NCBI RefSeq assembly: GCF_004297405.1
Contig: NZ_SCVC01000002.1
Span: forward strand, 27,505 to 91,504
From: Reyranella sp.
GTDB lineage: Bacteria; Pseudomonadota; Alphaproteobacteria; Reyranellales; Reyranellaceae
Length of the DNA: 64,000 bases
Direction: 5' to 3'
This document shows, in pieces, positions 37,645-47,122 of the stretch. The notes under the pieces are model-generated. The model saw nothing but the letters and a program-made list of their open reading frames with translations, had not been told where the DNA came from and searched no databases. The translations under genes and the position numbers were made by a program. Positions within the stretch are counted from its first letter, which is position 1. Every line of letters starts with the position of its first letter.

Positions 37645-37845
37645 TCAACCGTTGGTCTTGGCGCCGGTCTTGGTGGCATCGTCCGGCCGAACACCCTCCA
37701 CCGGTGCCTCTTCCCGGGCCTTCTGGGACCGGGCCTGCGCCTTGCGCCGCTTCAGGTTCTCGCGCAGGGCCGCTGCCAGCCGCTCCGCACGTTCATCGCT
37801 TTGCGGACCGCCCTTCTGTGGGACGGGCTTGGAGGGGGTCGTCAT
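37645..37845 (-). CDS. Small conserved alphaproteobacterial hypothetical protein
   Basis: 66 residues, highly charged, with a basic helix (RLAAALRENLKRRKAQAR) at its centre and disordered ends. Small proteins with this ALRENLKRRK motif are common in alphaproteobacteria next to the murA block. No function is known; nucleic-acid or ribosome binding would suit the charge. 33 bases upstream of dcd. Confidence 0.7.
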   Translation of the reverse strand: MTTPSKPVPQKGGPQSDERAERLAAALRENLKRRKAQARSQKAREEAPVEGVRPDDATKTGAKTNG

Positions 37846-37898
37846 GGCCGGCAGGATACACCATCCCGACGCCCCCTACTCCAGGAACGAACCCTGAT

Positions 37899-40800
37899 TC
37901 AGTCCCCCGACGGCACCGCAGCCAGCCCGTCCTCTTCCTCCGCCTTCTTGTGATGGTCGGCAGCCAGCATGACGTAGACGGCCGGCACCACGAACAGCGT
38001 GAAGAGCGTGCCGATGGCGATGCCAGTCGAGATCACCAGGCCCATCGAGAAGCGCGACACCGCACCGGCGCCCGCCGCGGTGACCAGCGGAATGACGCCC
38101 AGCACCATGGCCGCGGTGGTCATCAGGATCGGCCGCAACCGGATGCCGGCGGCGATCTCGACGGCCTCGCGCTTGGACTTGCCGGCCTGCTGCTGCTCGT
38201 TGGCGACCTCGACGATCAGGATGCCGTGCTTGCTGATCAGGCCCATCAGGGTGACGAGACCGACCTGGGTGTAGATGTTCAACGTCGCGCCCGGCATGTT
38301 CATGGTGCTGAGCACCATCAGGAAGAACAGCGCTCCGGCGATCGACATCGGCACTGAGATCAGGATGATCAGCGGATCGCGGAAGCTTTCGAACAGCGCC
38401 GCCAGCGACAGATAGATGATGATCAGGGCGAAGGCGAAGGTGACGATGAAGCCACCCGACTCCTGAATGTACTGCCGAGACAGCCCGCCGTAGTCGACCG
38501 AGTAGCCCTGCGGCAGGGTGCGCTCCGCCAGGTCCTTGAGATAGTTCATGGCGTCCGACTGCGAGACACCCGGGAAGACCACGCCCTGGATGGTGGCGCT
38601 GTTGAGCTGCTGGAAGTGGTTGTAGGTCTCGGGGATCGCCTTGGTCTCGATCTTCGCCACGGTCGACAGCGGCACCGAGGTGCCGTCGGCGGCGGTGATG
38701 TGATAGTTCAGCACCTGCTCCACCTGAGTACGTGACAGGCGTTCCACCTGCGGAATGACCTTGTAGGAGCGGCCGTCCAACGCGAAGTAGTTGACGTAGC
38801 CACCACCCAGCATCGAGCCCATTGCACGGCCGACATCGTTCATGTTCAGGCCGAGCTGCGAGGTCTTGTCGCGATCGATCACGATGGTGGCGAGCGGCTG
38901 GTCAATCTTGAGGTCGGTGTTCAGGAACATGAACCGGCCGCTCTTCAGCGCTTCCGCCAGGAAGGCCTGGGCAACCTCGTTCAGGGCCGTGAAGGAACCC
39001 GTGGTCTTGATCACGAACTGCACCGGCAGGCCGGTGCTGCCCGGCAACGGCGGCAGCTGGAAGGCCACGACCTGGGCGCCCGCGATAGCTCCCGTCTGCT
39101 GCTGGATGATCGGCTGCAGCTGGTTGGACGTCGTGGTCCGCTGATCCCATGGCTTCAAGGCCATGCCGGCGATCGACTGGCCGGGGACGTCGATCTGGAA
39201 GACGTTCTGCGTCTCGGGATGGCCCTTGAAGATGTCGTAGACCTGCCGCGAGTACATCAGGCGCTGGTCGATCGTCGCCGTCGGCGAGGCGATCGACAAG
39301 GTCAGCACGATTCCCATGTCCTCCTGCGGCGCGAGCTCGCTCTTGGTCGAGGTATAGAGGAAGTAGATGCTGCCCAGCATGATGACGGCGAAGGTCGCCG
39401 TCACCGGCACGTAGTTCAGGCTGCCGTGCAGCCACTTCACGTAGCGGCGATGGAACCAGTCGAAGATGCGGTCGATGGTGGCGATCAACCGTGCCTCCCA
39501 GCCGCGATCGCCCTTCACATGCGGCTTCAGCATGCGCGAGCACATCATCGGCGACAGCGTCAGCGCGACGATGGCCGACACGGTCACGGCACCGACCAGC
39601 GTGAAGGCGAACTCGGTGAACAGCGCACCGGTCAGGCCGCCCTGGAAGCCGATAGGGACATAGACGGCAACCAGCACCACGGTCATGGCGATGATCGGCC
39701 CACCGAGTTCGCGAGCGGCCAGGATCGACGCCGGAATCGGCTTCATTCCCTCTTCGAGATGCCGGTTGACGTTCTCGACCACGATGATCGCGTCGTCGAC
39801 CACCAGGCCGATAGCGAGCACCAGGGCCAGCAGGGTCAGCAGGTTGATGGAGAAGCCGAAGGCCAGCATCATCGCAAAGGTGCCGACCAGCGATAACGGA
39901 ATGGCGACCGTCGGGATGAAGACCGAGCGCGGCGAGCCCAGGAAGATGAAAACCACGAAGGTCACGATGAGCAGCGCTTCGACGAGGGTATGGACGACCT
40001 CGTTGATCGAGCTGTTCACGAACTCCGTCGAATCGTAGACGACCTGCCCGACCAGTCCCTGCGGGAACTGCGAGACGAGCTCCGGGAAGATGGACCGGAC
40101 GCCCTTTGCCACCGTCAGCAGGTTGGCCGAAGGTGCCACTTGGATGCCGATATAGACCGCCTTCTGGCCGTCGAAGCTCACCGACGATTCGTAGTCGTCG
40201 GAGCCCAGCACGACGTTGGCGACGTCGGAGAGGCGCACGATGGCGCCGCCCTGCTGCTTCAGGACCAGATCCCGGAAACCCTTCAGGTCGATCAGGTTGG
40301 TCGAAGCATTCAGCGTAATCTGGACCATCTGGCCCTTGGTCGTGCCGACGCCCGCGATGTAGTCGTTGTTGTTCAGCGCGGCGGAGACATCGGCCGCGGT
40401 CATGTTGTAGGCGGCGAGTTTCACCGGATCGAGCCAGGCGCGCAGCGCGAAGTTCTTGGCGCCGAGGATCTCGGCCGTCTGTACGCCTTCGACCGCCTGC
40501 AGGCGGGGCTGCACGACGCGCACCAGGTAGTCGGTGATCTGGTTGGCGGCCAGCACGTCGCTCTTGAAGCCGAGATACATCGCGTCGATGGTCTGGCCGA
40601 CCTTGAGCGTCAGCACCGGCTGCAGAGTGCCGGGCGGTAACTGGTTGATCACCGAGTTGATCTTGGCGCTGATCTCGGTCATCGCCCGGTTGCCGTCGTA
40701 GTTCAGGCGCAGGTTGATGGTGATGGTCGACAGGCCGCTGACGCTGGTCGACGTCATGTAGTCGATGCCATTGGCCTGGGCGATCGCCTGCTCGAGCGGC

Positions 40801-40997
40801 GTGGTGATGAAGCCCGCAATGATGTCCGGCGCGGCGCCGTAATAGGTCGTCGTCACGGTCACGATGGCGTTCTGGGTCTGCGGATACTGCAGCACCTGCA
40901 TCGAGCCGAGCGAGCGCACGCCCAGCACCAGGATCAGCAGGCTGACCACCGTCGCCAGCACCGGCCGGCGGATGAAGATATCGGTGAAGCTCTTCAT
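37899..40997 (-). CDS. RND multidrug efflux permease (HAE1 family)
   Basis: 1032 residues, full length. Inner-membrane trimer with twelve helices driving drug export by proton antiport. Seen: the N-terminal FIRRPVLATVVSLLILVLG, the paired TM4 aspartates in AIGLVVDDAIIVVENV, the large periplasmic loops, and the C-terminal repeat helices (SKHGILIVEVAN, GIRLRPILMTTAAMVLG). The MdtB/MexF-like class is likely from overall pattern, but substrate cannot be read. Third structural gene of the tetR-OMF-adaptor-permease operon, 12 bases after the adaptor. Confidence 0.95.
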   Translation of the reverse strand: MKSFTDIFIRRPVLATVVSLLILVLGVRSLGSMQVLQYPQTQNAIVTVTTTYYGAAPDIIAGFITTPLEQAIAQANGIDYMTSTSVSGLSTITINLRLNYDGNRAMTEISAKINSVINQLPPGTLQPVLTLKVGQTIDAMYLGFKSDVLAANQITDYLVRVVQPRLQAVEGVQTAEILGAKNFALRAWLDPVKLAAYNMTAADVSAALNNNDYIAGVGTTKGQMVQITLNASTNLIDLKGFRDLVLKQQGGAIVRLSDVANVVLGSDDYESSVSFDGQKAVYIGIQVAPSANLLTVAKGVRSIFPELVSQFPQGLVGQVVYDSTEFVNSSINEVVHTLVEALLIVTFVVFIFLGSPRSVFIPTVAIPLSLVGTFAMMLAFGFSINLLTLLALVLAIGLVVDDAIIVVENVNRHLEEGMKPIPASILAARELGGPIIAMTVVLVAVYVPIGFQGGLTGALFTEFAFTLVGAVTVSAIVALTLSPMMCSRMLKPHVKGDRGWEARLIATIDRIFDWFHRRYVKWLHGSLNYVPVTATFAVIMLGSIYFLYTSTKSELAPQEDMGIVLTLSIASPTATIDQRLMYSRQVYDIFKGHPETQNVFQIDVPGQSIAGMALKPWDQRTTTSNQLQPIIQQQTGAIAGAQVVAFQLPPLPGSTGLPVQFVIKTTGSFTALNEVAQAFLAEALKSGRFMFLNTDLKIDQPLATIVIDRDKTSQLGLNMNDVGRAMGSMLGGGYVNYFALDGRSYKVIPQVERLSRTQVEQVLNYHITAADGTSVPLSTVAKIETKAIPETYNHFQQLNSATIQGVVFPGVSQSDAMNYLKDLAERTLPQGYSVDYGGLSRQYIQESGGFIVTFAFALIIIYLSLAALFESFRDPLIILISVPMSIAGALFFLMVLSTMNMPGATLNIYTQVGLVTLMGLISKHGILIVEVANEQQQAGKSKREAVEIAAGIRLRPILMTTAAMVLGVIPLVTAAGAGAVSRFSMGLVISTGIAIGTLFTLFVVPAVYVMLAADHHKKAEEEDGLAAVPSGD

Positions 40998-41009
40998 GGC
41001 GGTCGCCTC

Positions 41010-42149
41010 CTACGGCTCGATCGAGCGTGGGGTCTTGGCGTCGTCTTTAGGCACGACGGTATTGTTGACGACGACGGGTGCGCCGTTACGCAACTTCATC
41101 TGGCCACTGCTGACGATCGTGTCACCGTCCTTGATACCCTTGAGGATGGCGACCTGATCGCCGCGCGTGGCGCCGGTCTCGACGAAGACCTGGCGCACCG
41201 TCAGTCCCGGCTTGCCGTCCGGGCCTTGGCCCTGGCCGCTCTCGTCGACGACATAGACCAGGTTGCCGTACGCGTTGTAGACGATCGCGGTCTGCGGCAG
41301 GGTCAGGTGCTTCTGCGGCTTGCCGACCTCGATGTCGACCTTGGCGAACATGCCGGGCACCAAGGTGTGATCGTCGTTGGCGAGCGTGGCGCGCACCTGG
41401 ACGTTGCGCGTGCCGAGTTCGATCTTGGGATTGATTGCCGAGATATCGCCGATGAACGTCCGGTCCGGAAAGGCATCGACCCTGGCTGTCACCTTCTGGC
41501 CGACCTTGATCTGCGCCATCGCCTGCTGTGGTAGCAGGAAGTCGATATAGATCGGCGACAGGGCCTGGAGCGTAACGACAGCAGTGCCAGGCGGGAGATA
41601 CTGGCCGAGATCAACCTGACGGATGCCAAGCTGACCAGCGAACGGCGCCTTCAATGTCTTCTGGTCGACGATAGCGCGCTGCTGGCCTGCCAATGCCTGG
41701 GCGTTCTTGAGGTTGGCAGCGTCGGTATCGACCACCTGCTGGCTGACGGCCTGCGCCTTGAACTGCCGCAGATCGCGATCGTAGGTGATCTGCGCGAGCT
41801 CAGCCTGCGCTTCCAGTGCCTTCAGCTTGGCAACATCATCGTCGCTGCGCAGGCGCAACAGGATCTTGCCCTTCTCGACCACATCGCCGGACTGGAAGTC
41901 GATCTCCTCGACGGTACCGGCAAGCTGCAGCGACAGCTCCGCGCCGTTGGAAGCGCGCAGGCTGCCGACGGCCTGCAACTGCGTCTGCCAGTCGGTCGAG
42001 GTCGCTTTGGTCGTCGACACGGTCTGCGGCATGCTGCCCATGGTGGCCATGAAGGCCGCGACCTTGCCGTCGACAAAGAATTTGAAGCCGAAGACTCCGC
42101 CCAGCAGGATGCCGACCAGAATCAGCATGATGAGCATTCGCTTGATCAT
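41010..42149 (-). CDS. RND periplasmic adaptor (membrane-fusion) protein
   Basis: 379 residues. An N-terminal helix anchors it (LIMLILVGILLGGVFGFKFF). The lipoyl halves (GTVEEIDFQSGDVVEKGKIL and LKAPFAGQLGIRQVDLGQYL) flank a coiled-coil hairpin; the beta-barrel includes VTARVDAFPDRTFIGDI and the C-terminal membrane-proximal domain ends in VVVNNTVVPKDD. It links the permease to the outer-membrane factor. Confidence 0.94.
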   Translation of the reverse strand: MIKRMLIMLILVGILLGGVFGFKFFVDGKVAAFMATMGSMPQTVSTTKATSTDWQTQLQAVGSLRASNGAELSLQLAGTVEEIDFQSGDVVEKGKILLRLRSDDDVAKLKALEAQAELAQITYDRDLRQFKAQAVSQQVVDTDAANLKNAQALAGQQRAIVDQKTLKAPFAGQLGIRQVDLGQYLPPGTAVVTLQALSPIYIDFLLPQQAMAQIKVGQKVTARVDAFPDRTFIGDISAINPKIELGTRNVQVRATLANDDHTLVPGMFAKVDIEVGKPQKHLTLPQTAIVYNAYGNLVYVVDESGQGQGPDGKPGLTVRQVFVETGATRGDQVAILKGIKDGDTIVSSGQMKLRNGAPVVVNNTVVPKDDAKTPRSIEP

Positions 42150-42208
42150 CGCTCTTACTCCGTTGCGGCCCAGCTACACGGGCCGCGAAAAACTCCAGTG
42201 ATCAGACC

Positions 42209-43747
42209 TCAGCGACCAGCCCGCGGCAGCTTGATGTCCTGCACGGGCGGGAGGTTGAATCGATCCGGCTTGCCCATCGACTTGGGATCGACGTCACTGC
42301 GGTGCCACCAGCCGCCGCCCAGTGCCTGGAACAGCGCCGCCGTATCGCTGTAGCGCGCCGCCTGGGCGCGCAAGCGATTGATCCGTGCGTTCTGGTAGGT
42401 CGTCTGAGCGTTGAGCAGGATGAGGTAGTTCACAGCACCCAGCTCGAACTGCTGCTGCGCAAGCTGCAAGCTGGCCGCTGCGGTGTTCTCGGCCGCCGCC
42501 TGAGCCCTGAGCGCATCGGCGTCGGTCTGCAGGGCGCGTAGCGCATTGGCAACGTCCTGGAAGGCAAGCAGCACTGTGCTGCGATACTGCGCAGCCGCCC
42601 TGTCGAAGGCAGCTATGGCGGCCCGCTTCCGGTGCTCGAGCGTGCCGCCATCGAACAGAGTCTGCGCGACACTGCCCGCCAGCGACCAGATGCCGGTGCC
42701 CGGCACGAAGGCCGTTGCAAGACCGCCCGAAGCCATGCCCAGCAGCGCCGTGATGTTGAACTGCGGAAGCTGGTTGGAGATCGCGACGCCGATATTGGCG
42801 CTCGCCGAATGAAGCTGTGCTTCGGCGACGCGGACGTCGGGCCGCTGATCGACGAGCTGCGACGGCAGGCTCACCGGCAGCTCGGTCGGCAGCTTCAGCT
42901 TGGCGAGATCGAAGGTCTCGCCACGATACTGATCCGGCGTGCGGCCGAGCAGGGTCATCAACTGGTTGCGCTGGATGGCAAGCTGCTTCTGCAGCGGCGG
43001 CAGCGTGGCCTGGGTCTGGGCGAGCGCCGCTTCCTGGGCCAGCACGTCGGCGCGCGAGGCGCCGCCAAGATCGAACTGCCGGCGCACGACGCCCAGTGAA
43101 TCGCTCTGGATGCGAATGATATCCTGGGTTGCGCCGATCTGGGCGTTCAAGGACGCGATGTTGATCGCAGCCGTGACCACATTCGAGGTCAGGGTGAGGT
43201 AGGTCGCTTCGAGCTGGTAGCGCGCGACCTCGGCCAGCGCCTCCTGCGATTCGACCTGCCGCCGAACGCCGCCGAAGACGTCGACCGAGTAGGAGACGTT
43301 CAGCGATGCGGTCGTCACGCCGTAAATCTGCGTGCCCGAGCCCAAACCCTGCTGGAAGCCCGTGGCTTGCTGCTGCTGGCCCCCGACGTTACCGCTCAAG
43401 CTCGGGAACAGGCCGCCTTGTGCCGCGAAGAAATTTTCCCGCGCCTGGCGCAGCGCCGCCTGGGCCGCGTCGAGATCGGGGTTAGCGCGCAGCGCCTCCT
43501 CGATCAGGGCGTTGAGTTCCGGCGAGTGGTACAGCGCCCACCACTGGCCGGGAATGTCCATGCTCTGCACGAAACTCTGCGCCGATCCGCCGTCGGTAGG
43601 AGCCGAGGAGGTCCGCGGCGCCAGCGATTCAGGTGTGTAGCTTTCCGCCGTCGGCTTGTCCGGCCGCGAAAAGTCAGGCCCCGACGTGCAGCCGGTCAGC
43701 AACGCGGCGGCAGCCGCCATGGCAATCGGGTGTCGCCAACCGGTCAT
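42209..43747 (-). CDS. RND outer-membrane factor lipoprotein (NodT family)
   Basis: 512 residues. The signal ends in a lipobox, LLTGC, so it is a lipoprotein. The TolC-like barrel/tunnel repeats are seen twice: FQDVANALRALQTDADALRAQ and the matching first half LRQARENFFAAQGGLFPSLSG. Forms the outer exit duct of the pump. The start overlaps the tetR stop (ATGA), so expression is coupled to its regulator. Confidence 0.94.
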   Translation of the reverse strand: MTGWRHPIAMAAAAALLTGCTSGPDFSRPDKPTAESYTPESLAPRTSSAPTDGGSAQSFVQSMDIPGQWWALYHSPELNALIEEALRANPDLDAAQAALRQARENFFAAQGGLFPSLSGNVGGQQQQATGFQQGLGSGTQIYGVTTASLNVSYSVDVFGGVRRQVESQEALAEVARYQLEATYLTLTSNVVTAAINIASLNAQIGATQDIIRIQSDSLGVVRRQFDLGGASRADVLAQEAALAQTQATLPPLQKQLAIQRNQLMTLLGRTPDQYRGETFDLAKLKLPTELPVSLPSQLVDQRPDVRVAEAQLHSASANIGVAISNQLPQFNITALLGMASGGLATAFVPGTGIWSLAGSVAQTLFDGGTLEHRKRAAIAAFDRAAAQYRSTVLLAFQDVANALRALQTDADALRAQAAAENTAAASLQLAQQQFELGAVNYLILLNAQTTYQNARINRLRAQAARYSDTAALFQALGGGWWHRSDVDPKSMGKPDRFNLPPVQDIKLPRAGR

Positions 43748-44439
43748 ACGCTTTTTACTCCTGGCAGATTCGTACGGAAGATGGCCTGAGTGTGCTCGCG
43801 AAGAAGTCGCTGGATGGTGCGCACGCTCGCGTCGTCCAGTTCGGGCGTCTTGAGCACTCGGGCCGTGCTGTCGTGGCAGAACATGATCACCTGGCCGAGC
43901 AACGCCAGGGTGCGGAACACCATCTCGGGGTCGTCCGTCGGCTTGTCGAACAGGCGGCTGATCAGACCAAGGCAGGGCTGGAACATGTGCCGCATGCCGC
44001 TTTCATGAAGGGTATCGAGGCCCGCCGTGCGCTCGACCTCGGCCCGCGCAAACAGGAGACGTTTGCTGTCGATCTGAGGGCCGGAGGTCACGAGGACCAC
44101 GAACGACTCCATCATCTCGCACAGGAGTTCGAGGAGTTCTTCCGGCTGGGTGTCCCGATCCGCGATGGCCGCGCTCACCTTCGGCGCCAGCGGCGCCATA
44201 TGAGCCTCGGTCTGGTCGACGATGTCGCCGATAACCGCGCGGTAAAGGCCTTCCTTGCTGCCGAAGTAGTACTGAATGGCCGGCAGGTTCACGCCAGCCC
44301 GCTCGGCGAGTTGGCGCGTGCTGGCGCCCTCGTAACCCTCGGCTGCAAAGATATCGAGCGCCGCCTCGAGAATGCGCCGCCGCGTGTCTTCACCCCTGGT
44401 TTGGGTCTTCGGACGCTGGCGAGTGGTAACGATGGACAT
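43744..44439 (-). CDS. TetR-family repressor of the efflux operon
   Basis: 231 residues. The HTH lies at about 22-65 (ILEAALDIFAAEGYEGASTRQLAERAGVNLPAIQYYFGSKEGLY, key residues of a TetR domain). The C-terminal domain (MESFVVLVTSGP, FRTLALLGQVIMFCH) resembles the CerR/DUF1956 type that binds small ligands. First gene of the operon and translationally coupled to the outer-membrane factor, so it should repress itself and the pump via the palindrome just upstream. Confidence 0.93.
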   Translation of the reverse strand: MSIVTTRQRPKTQTRGEDTRRRILEAALDIFAAEGYEGASTRQLAERAGVNLPAIQYYFGSKEGLYRAVIGDIVDQTEAHMAPLAPKVSAAIADRDTQPEELLELLCEMMESFVVLVTSGPQIDSKRLLFARAEVERTAGLDTLHESGMRHMFQPCLGLISRLFDKPTDDPEMVFRTLALLGQVIMFCHDSTARVLKTPELDDASVRTIQRLLREHTQAIFRTNLPGVKSV

Positions 44440-44486
44440 GCGCCCTTGCTGTGCGGAAGCGGAGGGCGCGAATAAAATATCTATCG

Positions 44487-44505
44487 ATCGATTGTGTCAA
44501 TCGAT
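44487..44505 (-). promoter_or_regulatory. TetR operator candidate overlapping the efflux promoter
   Basis: An 8-bp perfect inverted repeat (ATCGATTG, 3-base spacer, CAATCGAT) lies 48 bases upstream of tetR; a further flanking copy of TATCGAT extends the symmetry. On the minus strand a consensus -35 TTGACA (44500-44495) sits inside the palindrome, with AT-rich -10 candidates TATTTT/TTTTAT at 44479-44472. A repressor here would block polymerase. Confidence 0.7.
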
Positions 44506-44520
44506 ATAGTTAAAGCAACC

Positions 44521-45900
44521 TCACTGCAGAATTCGGGTGAAAGCGAGGTCCGGCTCGCTTTCCAACGCCCACAATCGAGCCAGCAGCTTCGCCGCGCTCA
44601 CCTCGCCGATCACAGGGACTGCGAGTTCGATGAACTTGGTGTCGAGCTGGCGGTCCGACAAGGGCAGGTCGGGATCGCCGACCCGATGAGGCTGGAAATG
44701 CTCCAGCACACGGCCATCTGCGAGTTTGACCTTGAGGCGCGCCGCCCGCTGGCGCGGAAAGAGCGCGTCGATCTCGGGATCGAGCGCAACCTTGATGCGC
44801 TTCATCAGAGCGCCGACGGTCGCGTCGCCCAGGCGCTGCGATGTGTAGGCATCGAGCCGAATGCTGCCATGGACCAGCGCACTCGCGACCAGGAACGGCA
44901 GGCTGAACTTTGCAGCAGCCGGCGTGCCGTGAAGGTAGTTGCCCGTGACATCGACGGTGGCCGAGTAGCCACCGACATCGATCGACACGATGTCGACAGC
45001 GGCAAACTTGTGCTGAGCCTGCAACGCCATCGCACCATCGATGGCCGCGAAGGCATGGCCGCAGCAACCGTGGTTCTTCACGGTAATGCGCTTGACGTTA
45101 TAGGTGCGGCCAAGATCGGCAGTGGCGGCTGCCCAGTCCGGCCCGTTGCTCATGGCCTCGCCCATGCCGCCCGCCGCATCGAGGATTGCCGGCGCACCCC
45201 GCAATCCATGCTCGGCCGAGAGCGCAGCCAACACGCCTGCATCGGCGGCATGCCCGGCATGCAGTGGCTTTGATAACGAATCGCCCCGGAAGGCCTGCTG
45301 CAACCCGGCGGCAAAGGTTGCGACGGTAGCAAGCGCATGTCCCTGCTGACGGCCATCGAGCCCGGCGAGGAGACCCGCCGCTGCCGCCGCGCCGAACGGA
45401 CCGATCGTGCCGGTGTTGTGCCAGTACTTGTAATGCGCGCGGCCCATGGCGGCGCCGATACGGGTCGAGACTTCGTAGCCTGCGATTACCGCCCGCAGGA
45501 AAGCATCACCCGAGGCGCCACGCGCCTGGCCGACAGCGAGCGCTGCGGCAATCGTCGGGCTGCCGGGATGATAGATCGCCGGCGCGTAGATGTCGTCGAA
45601 CTCGACGGTGTGGGAGGCCGTGCCGTTGATCAGCGCCGCCGTGCGCACCGCCGCCTTGCGGCCAAGCATCAGGGTCGCCTCGCCGCGATCGAGCTCGTCG
45701 GCCAGTGCTTTCTCCAGCATCGTCGCCGGCGCTTCGATCGCACCCGGCAGGGTCGTGGCGTACCAATCGATCACACAGCGCTTGGCCGCGTGAATCACGT
45801 CGGCGGGAAGGTCGGCCTTCGACACCGATGCGGCGTAGACGCCGAAGCGTTCGAGGGCGGTAGGGTCGAGAGCGACAGCAGCGGTTCTTGTATCGGGCAT
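44521..45900 (-). CDS. MmgE/PrpD family protein
   Basis: 459 residues from ATG 45900; a longer start at 45948 would run into the divergent promoter. Conserved MmgE/PrpD blocks: RCVIDWYATTLPG, NGTASHTVEFDDIY, GYEVSTRIGAAMG, the THNTGTIGPFGAAAAAG-like dehydratase loop (WHNTGTIGPFGAA), and KNHGCCGHAFAAIDG. Family members are 2-methylcitrate dehydratases or related dehydratases and decarboxylases of small carboxylates; the exact substrate is unknown. No prpB or prpC is nearby, so a methylcitrate-cycle role is doubtful. Confidence 0.9.
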   Translation of the reverse strand: MPDTRTAAVALDPTALERFGVYAASVSKADLPADVIHAAKRCVIDWYATTLPGAIEAPATMLEKALADELDRGEATLMLGRKAAVRTAALINGTASHTVEFDDIYAPAIYHPGSPTIAAALAVGQARGASGDAFLRAVIAGYEVSTRIGAAMGRAHYKYWHNTGTIGPFGAAAAAGLLAGLDGRQQGHALATVATFAAGLQQAFRGDSLSKPLHAGHAADAGVLAALSAEHGLRGAPAILDAAGGMGEAMSNGPDWAAATADLGRTYNVKRITVKNHGCCGHAFAAIDGAMALQAQHKFAAVDIVSIDVGGYSATVDVTGNYLHGTPAAAKFSLPFLVASALVHGSIRLDAYTSQRLGDATVGALMKRIKVALDPEIDALFPRQRAARLKVKLADGRVLEHFQPHRVGDPDLPLSDRQLDTKFIELAVPVIGEVSAAKLLARLWALESEPDLAFTRILQ

Positions 45901-45951
45901 GTCGACATTCTCCCATCGACGAGCCCGCGCCCGCAACGTTAGGCTCACGCC

Positions 45952-46665
45952 ATGTTCGCGTTCGACTATGTCTGGCCTTACATGGGCCTCGGCGCCGCCC
46001 TATTGCTGGCGCTCCTGCTCTCCACCGACATCCTGCGCAACGACCGAAGCGTTTCACGCTGGCAGGATCTCGTCTGGCTCGCCTGGGCCGGCACCCTCGC
46101 CTACCTGCTCCACCAGTTCGAAGAACACGGCATCGATGCCGACGGCGCCCACTATGCGTTCCGCGGCGTCATGTGCGCCACGCTGGGCTTTCCGGATGCC
46201 AAGGCCTGCCCGGTGCCGACCTCTTACATCACGTGCTTGAACATCGCCGTGGTCTGGCTGGCCGGGCCGGCGGCGGCGTTGCTGGGGCAACGCTGGCCTA
46301 TCCTGGCGCTCAGCTACTTCGCGGTCCCCTCCATCAATATCTTCGGCCATGTCCTGCCTTGGTTGATCAACGGCGCCTACAATCCCGGACTCCTGACCGC
46401 GATCCTGGTGTTCCTGCCGCTGTCGCTCTGGGCGTTCCGCGTGGCGCTTGTGCGCTACCGGCTCGGCTGGCGGAGCGTGATAGGCACCGTCGTCGCTGGC
46501 TTGCTCCTGCATGCCGTTCTGGTGCTGTCGCTGAAAGCCTATATCGCCGGGATGATCGGCATCGTCGCCCTGGACGTGATCCAGATGATCAATCCGTTAA
46601 TCGCCGGGCTGATCGTCTTCCTTGCCGGCCAGCGTGCGTCGCCTCACGCCATGTCGCGCGCCTGA
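45952..46665 (+). CDS. HXXEE-domain membrane protein
   Basis: 237 residues with about six membrane segments. The HQFEEHGIDADG motif after the second helix matches the HXXEE signature for which the domain is named; downstream His residues (FGHVLPWLING) complete the pattern. Function of the family is unknown; a metal-dependent membrane enzyme has been suspected. It is divergent from MmgE/PrpD (51 bases) and its 3' end overlaps the convergent GNAT gene by 77 bases. Confidence 0.8.
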   Translation: MFAFDYVWPYMGLGAALLLALLLSTDILRNDRSVSRWQDLVWLAWAGTLAYLLHQFEEHGIDADGAHYAFRGVMCATLGFPDAKACPVPTSYITCLNIAVVWLAGPAAALLGQRWPILALSYFAVPSINIFGHVLPWLINGAYNPGLLTAILVFLPLSLWAFRVALVRYRLGWRSVIGTVVAGLLLHAVLVLSLKAYIAGMIGIVALDVIQMINPLIAGLIVFLAGQRASPHAMSRA

Positions 46666-47122
46666 AGCGCCACAGAGCTTTGCCGTCGCCCCACGAGGCG
46701 AGGGTGGCGCCATACCAGCGCGCGAGACGATGGACACGCTCGTTGGCCTCGGTCGTGTTGCTCACGATCTCCTCGAGGTCGAGCGTCTCGAATCCATGCC
46801 CCAGCATGGCCTCAGTGATCTCGATGGCATAGCGATAGCGGCCCTGCCATGCGGGCGCGAGTTCGAGGCCGAATTCCGCGACACCTGCTGCAAAGCCCTC
46901 GCGACGCAAGCCACAACATCCGATCAGAGTCGAGGCTGCATCACGCCGGCAGATGGCGACTTGTGAATTAAGTCTGGGCACAGCCCGCCGCCACGCGGCG
47001 AAACGCTCGACCAGCTCCCGCCCTTCCGCCGGATCGATCCGATAGGCGATGAACGCCGCCTCATCCTGCGACGTGAAATCGCGCAGGATGAGGCGGGAGG
47101 TCGTGAGCTCGAAATCCGTCAC
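46589..47122 (-). CDS. GNAT-family N-acetyltransferase (RimJ/RimL type)
   Basis: 177 residues from GTG 47122. The opening TTSRLILRDFTSQDEAAFIAYR, the strand EFGLELAPAWQGRYRYAIEIT containing the acetyl-CoA loop, and LEEIVSNTTEANERVHRLARW are those of RimJ/RimL-like enzymes that acetylate protein N-termini or small amines. The start overlaps the AtuA-like stop (GTGA), so it is the last gene of that operon. The basic C-terminal tail overlaps the convergent gene. Confidence 0.85.
   Translation of the reverse strand: MTDFELTTSRLILRDFTSQDEAAFIAYRIDPAEGRELVERFAAWRRAVPRLNSQVAICRRDAASTLIGCCGLRREGFAAGVAEFGLELAPAWQGRYRYAIEITEAMLGHGFETLDLEEIVSNTTEANERVHRLARWYGATLASWGDGKALWRFRRATWREATHAGRQGRRSARRLTD

Noticed and set aside
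44521..45900. Naming the MmgE/PrpD gene prpD
   Set aside because: No prpB, prpC or acnD is present and the family is functionally broad.
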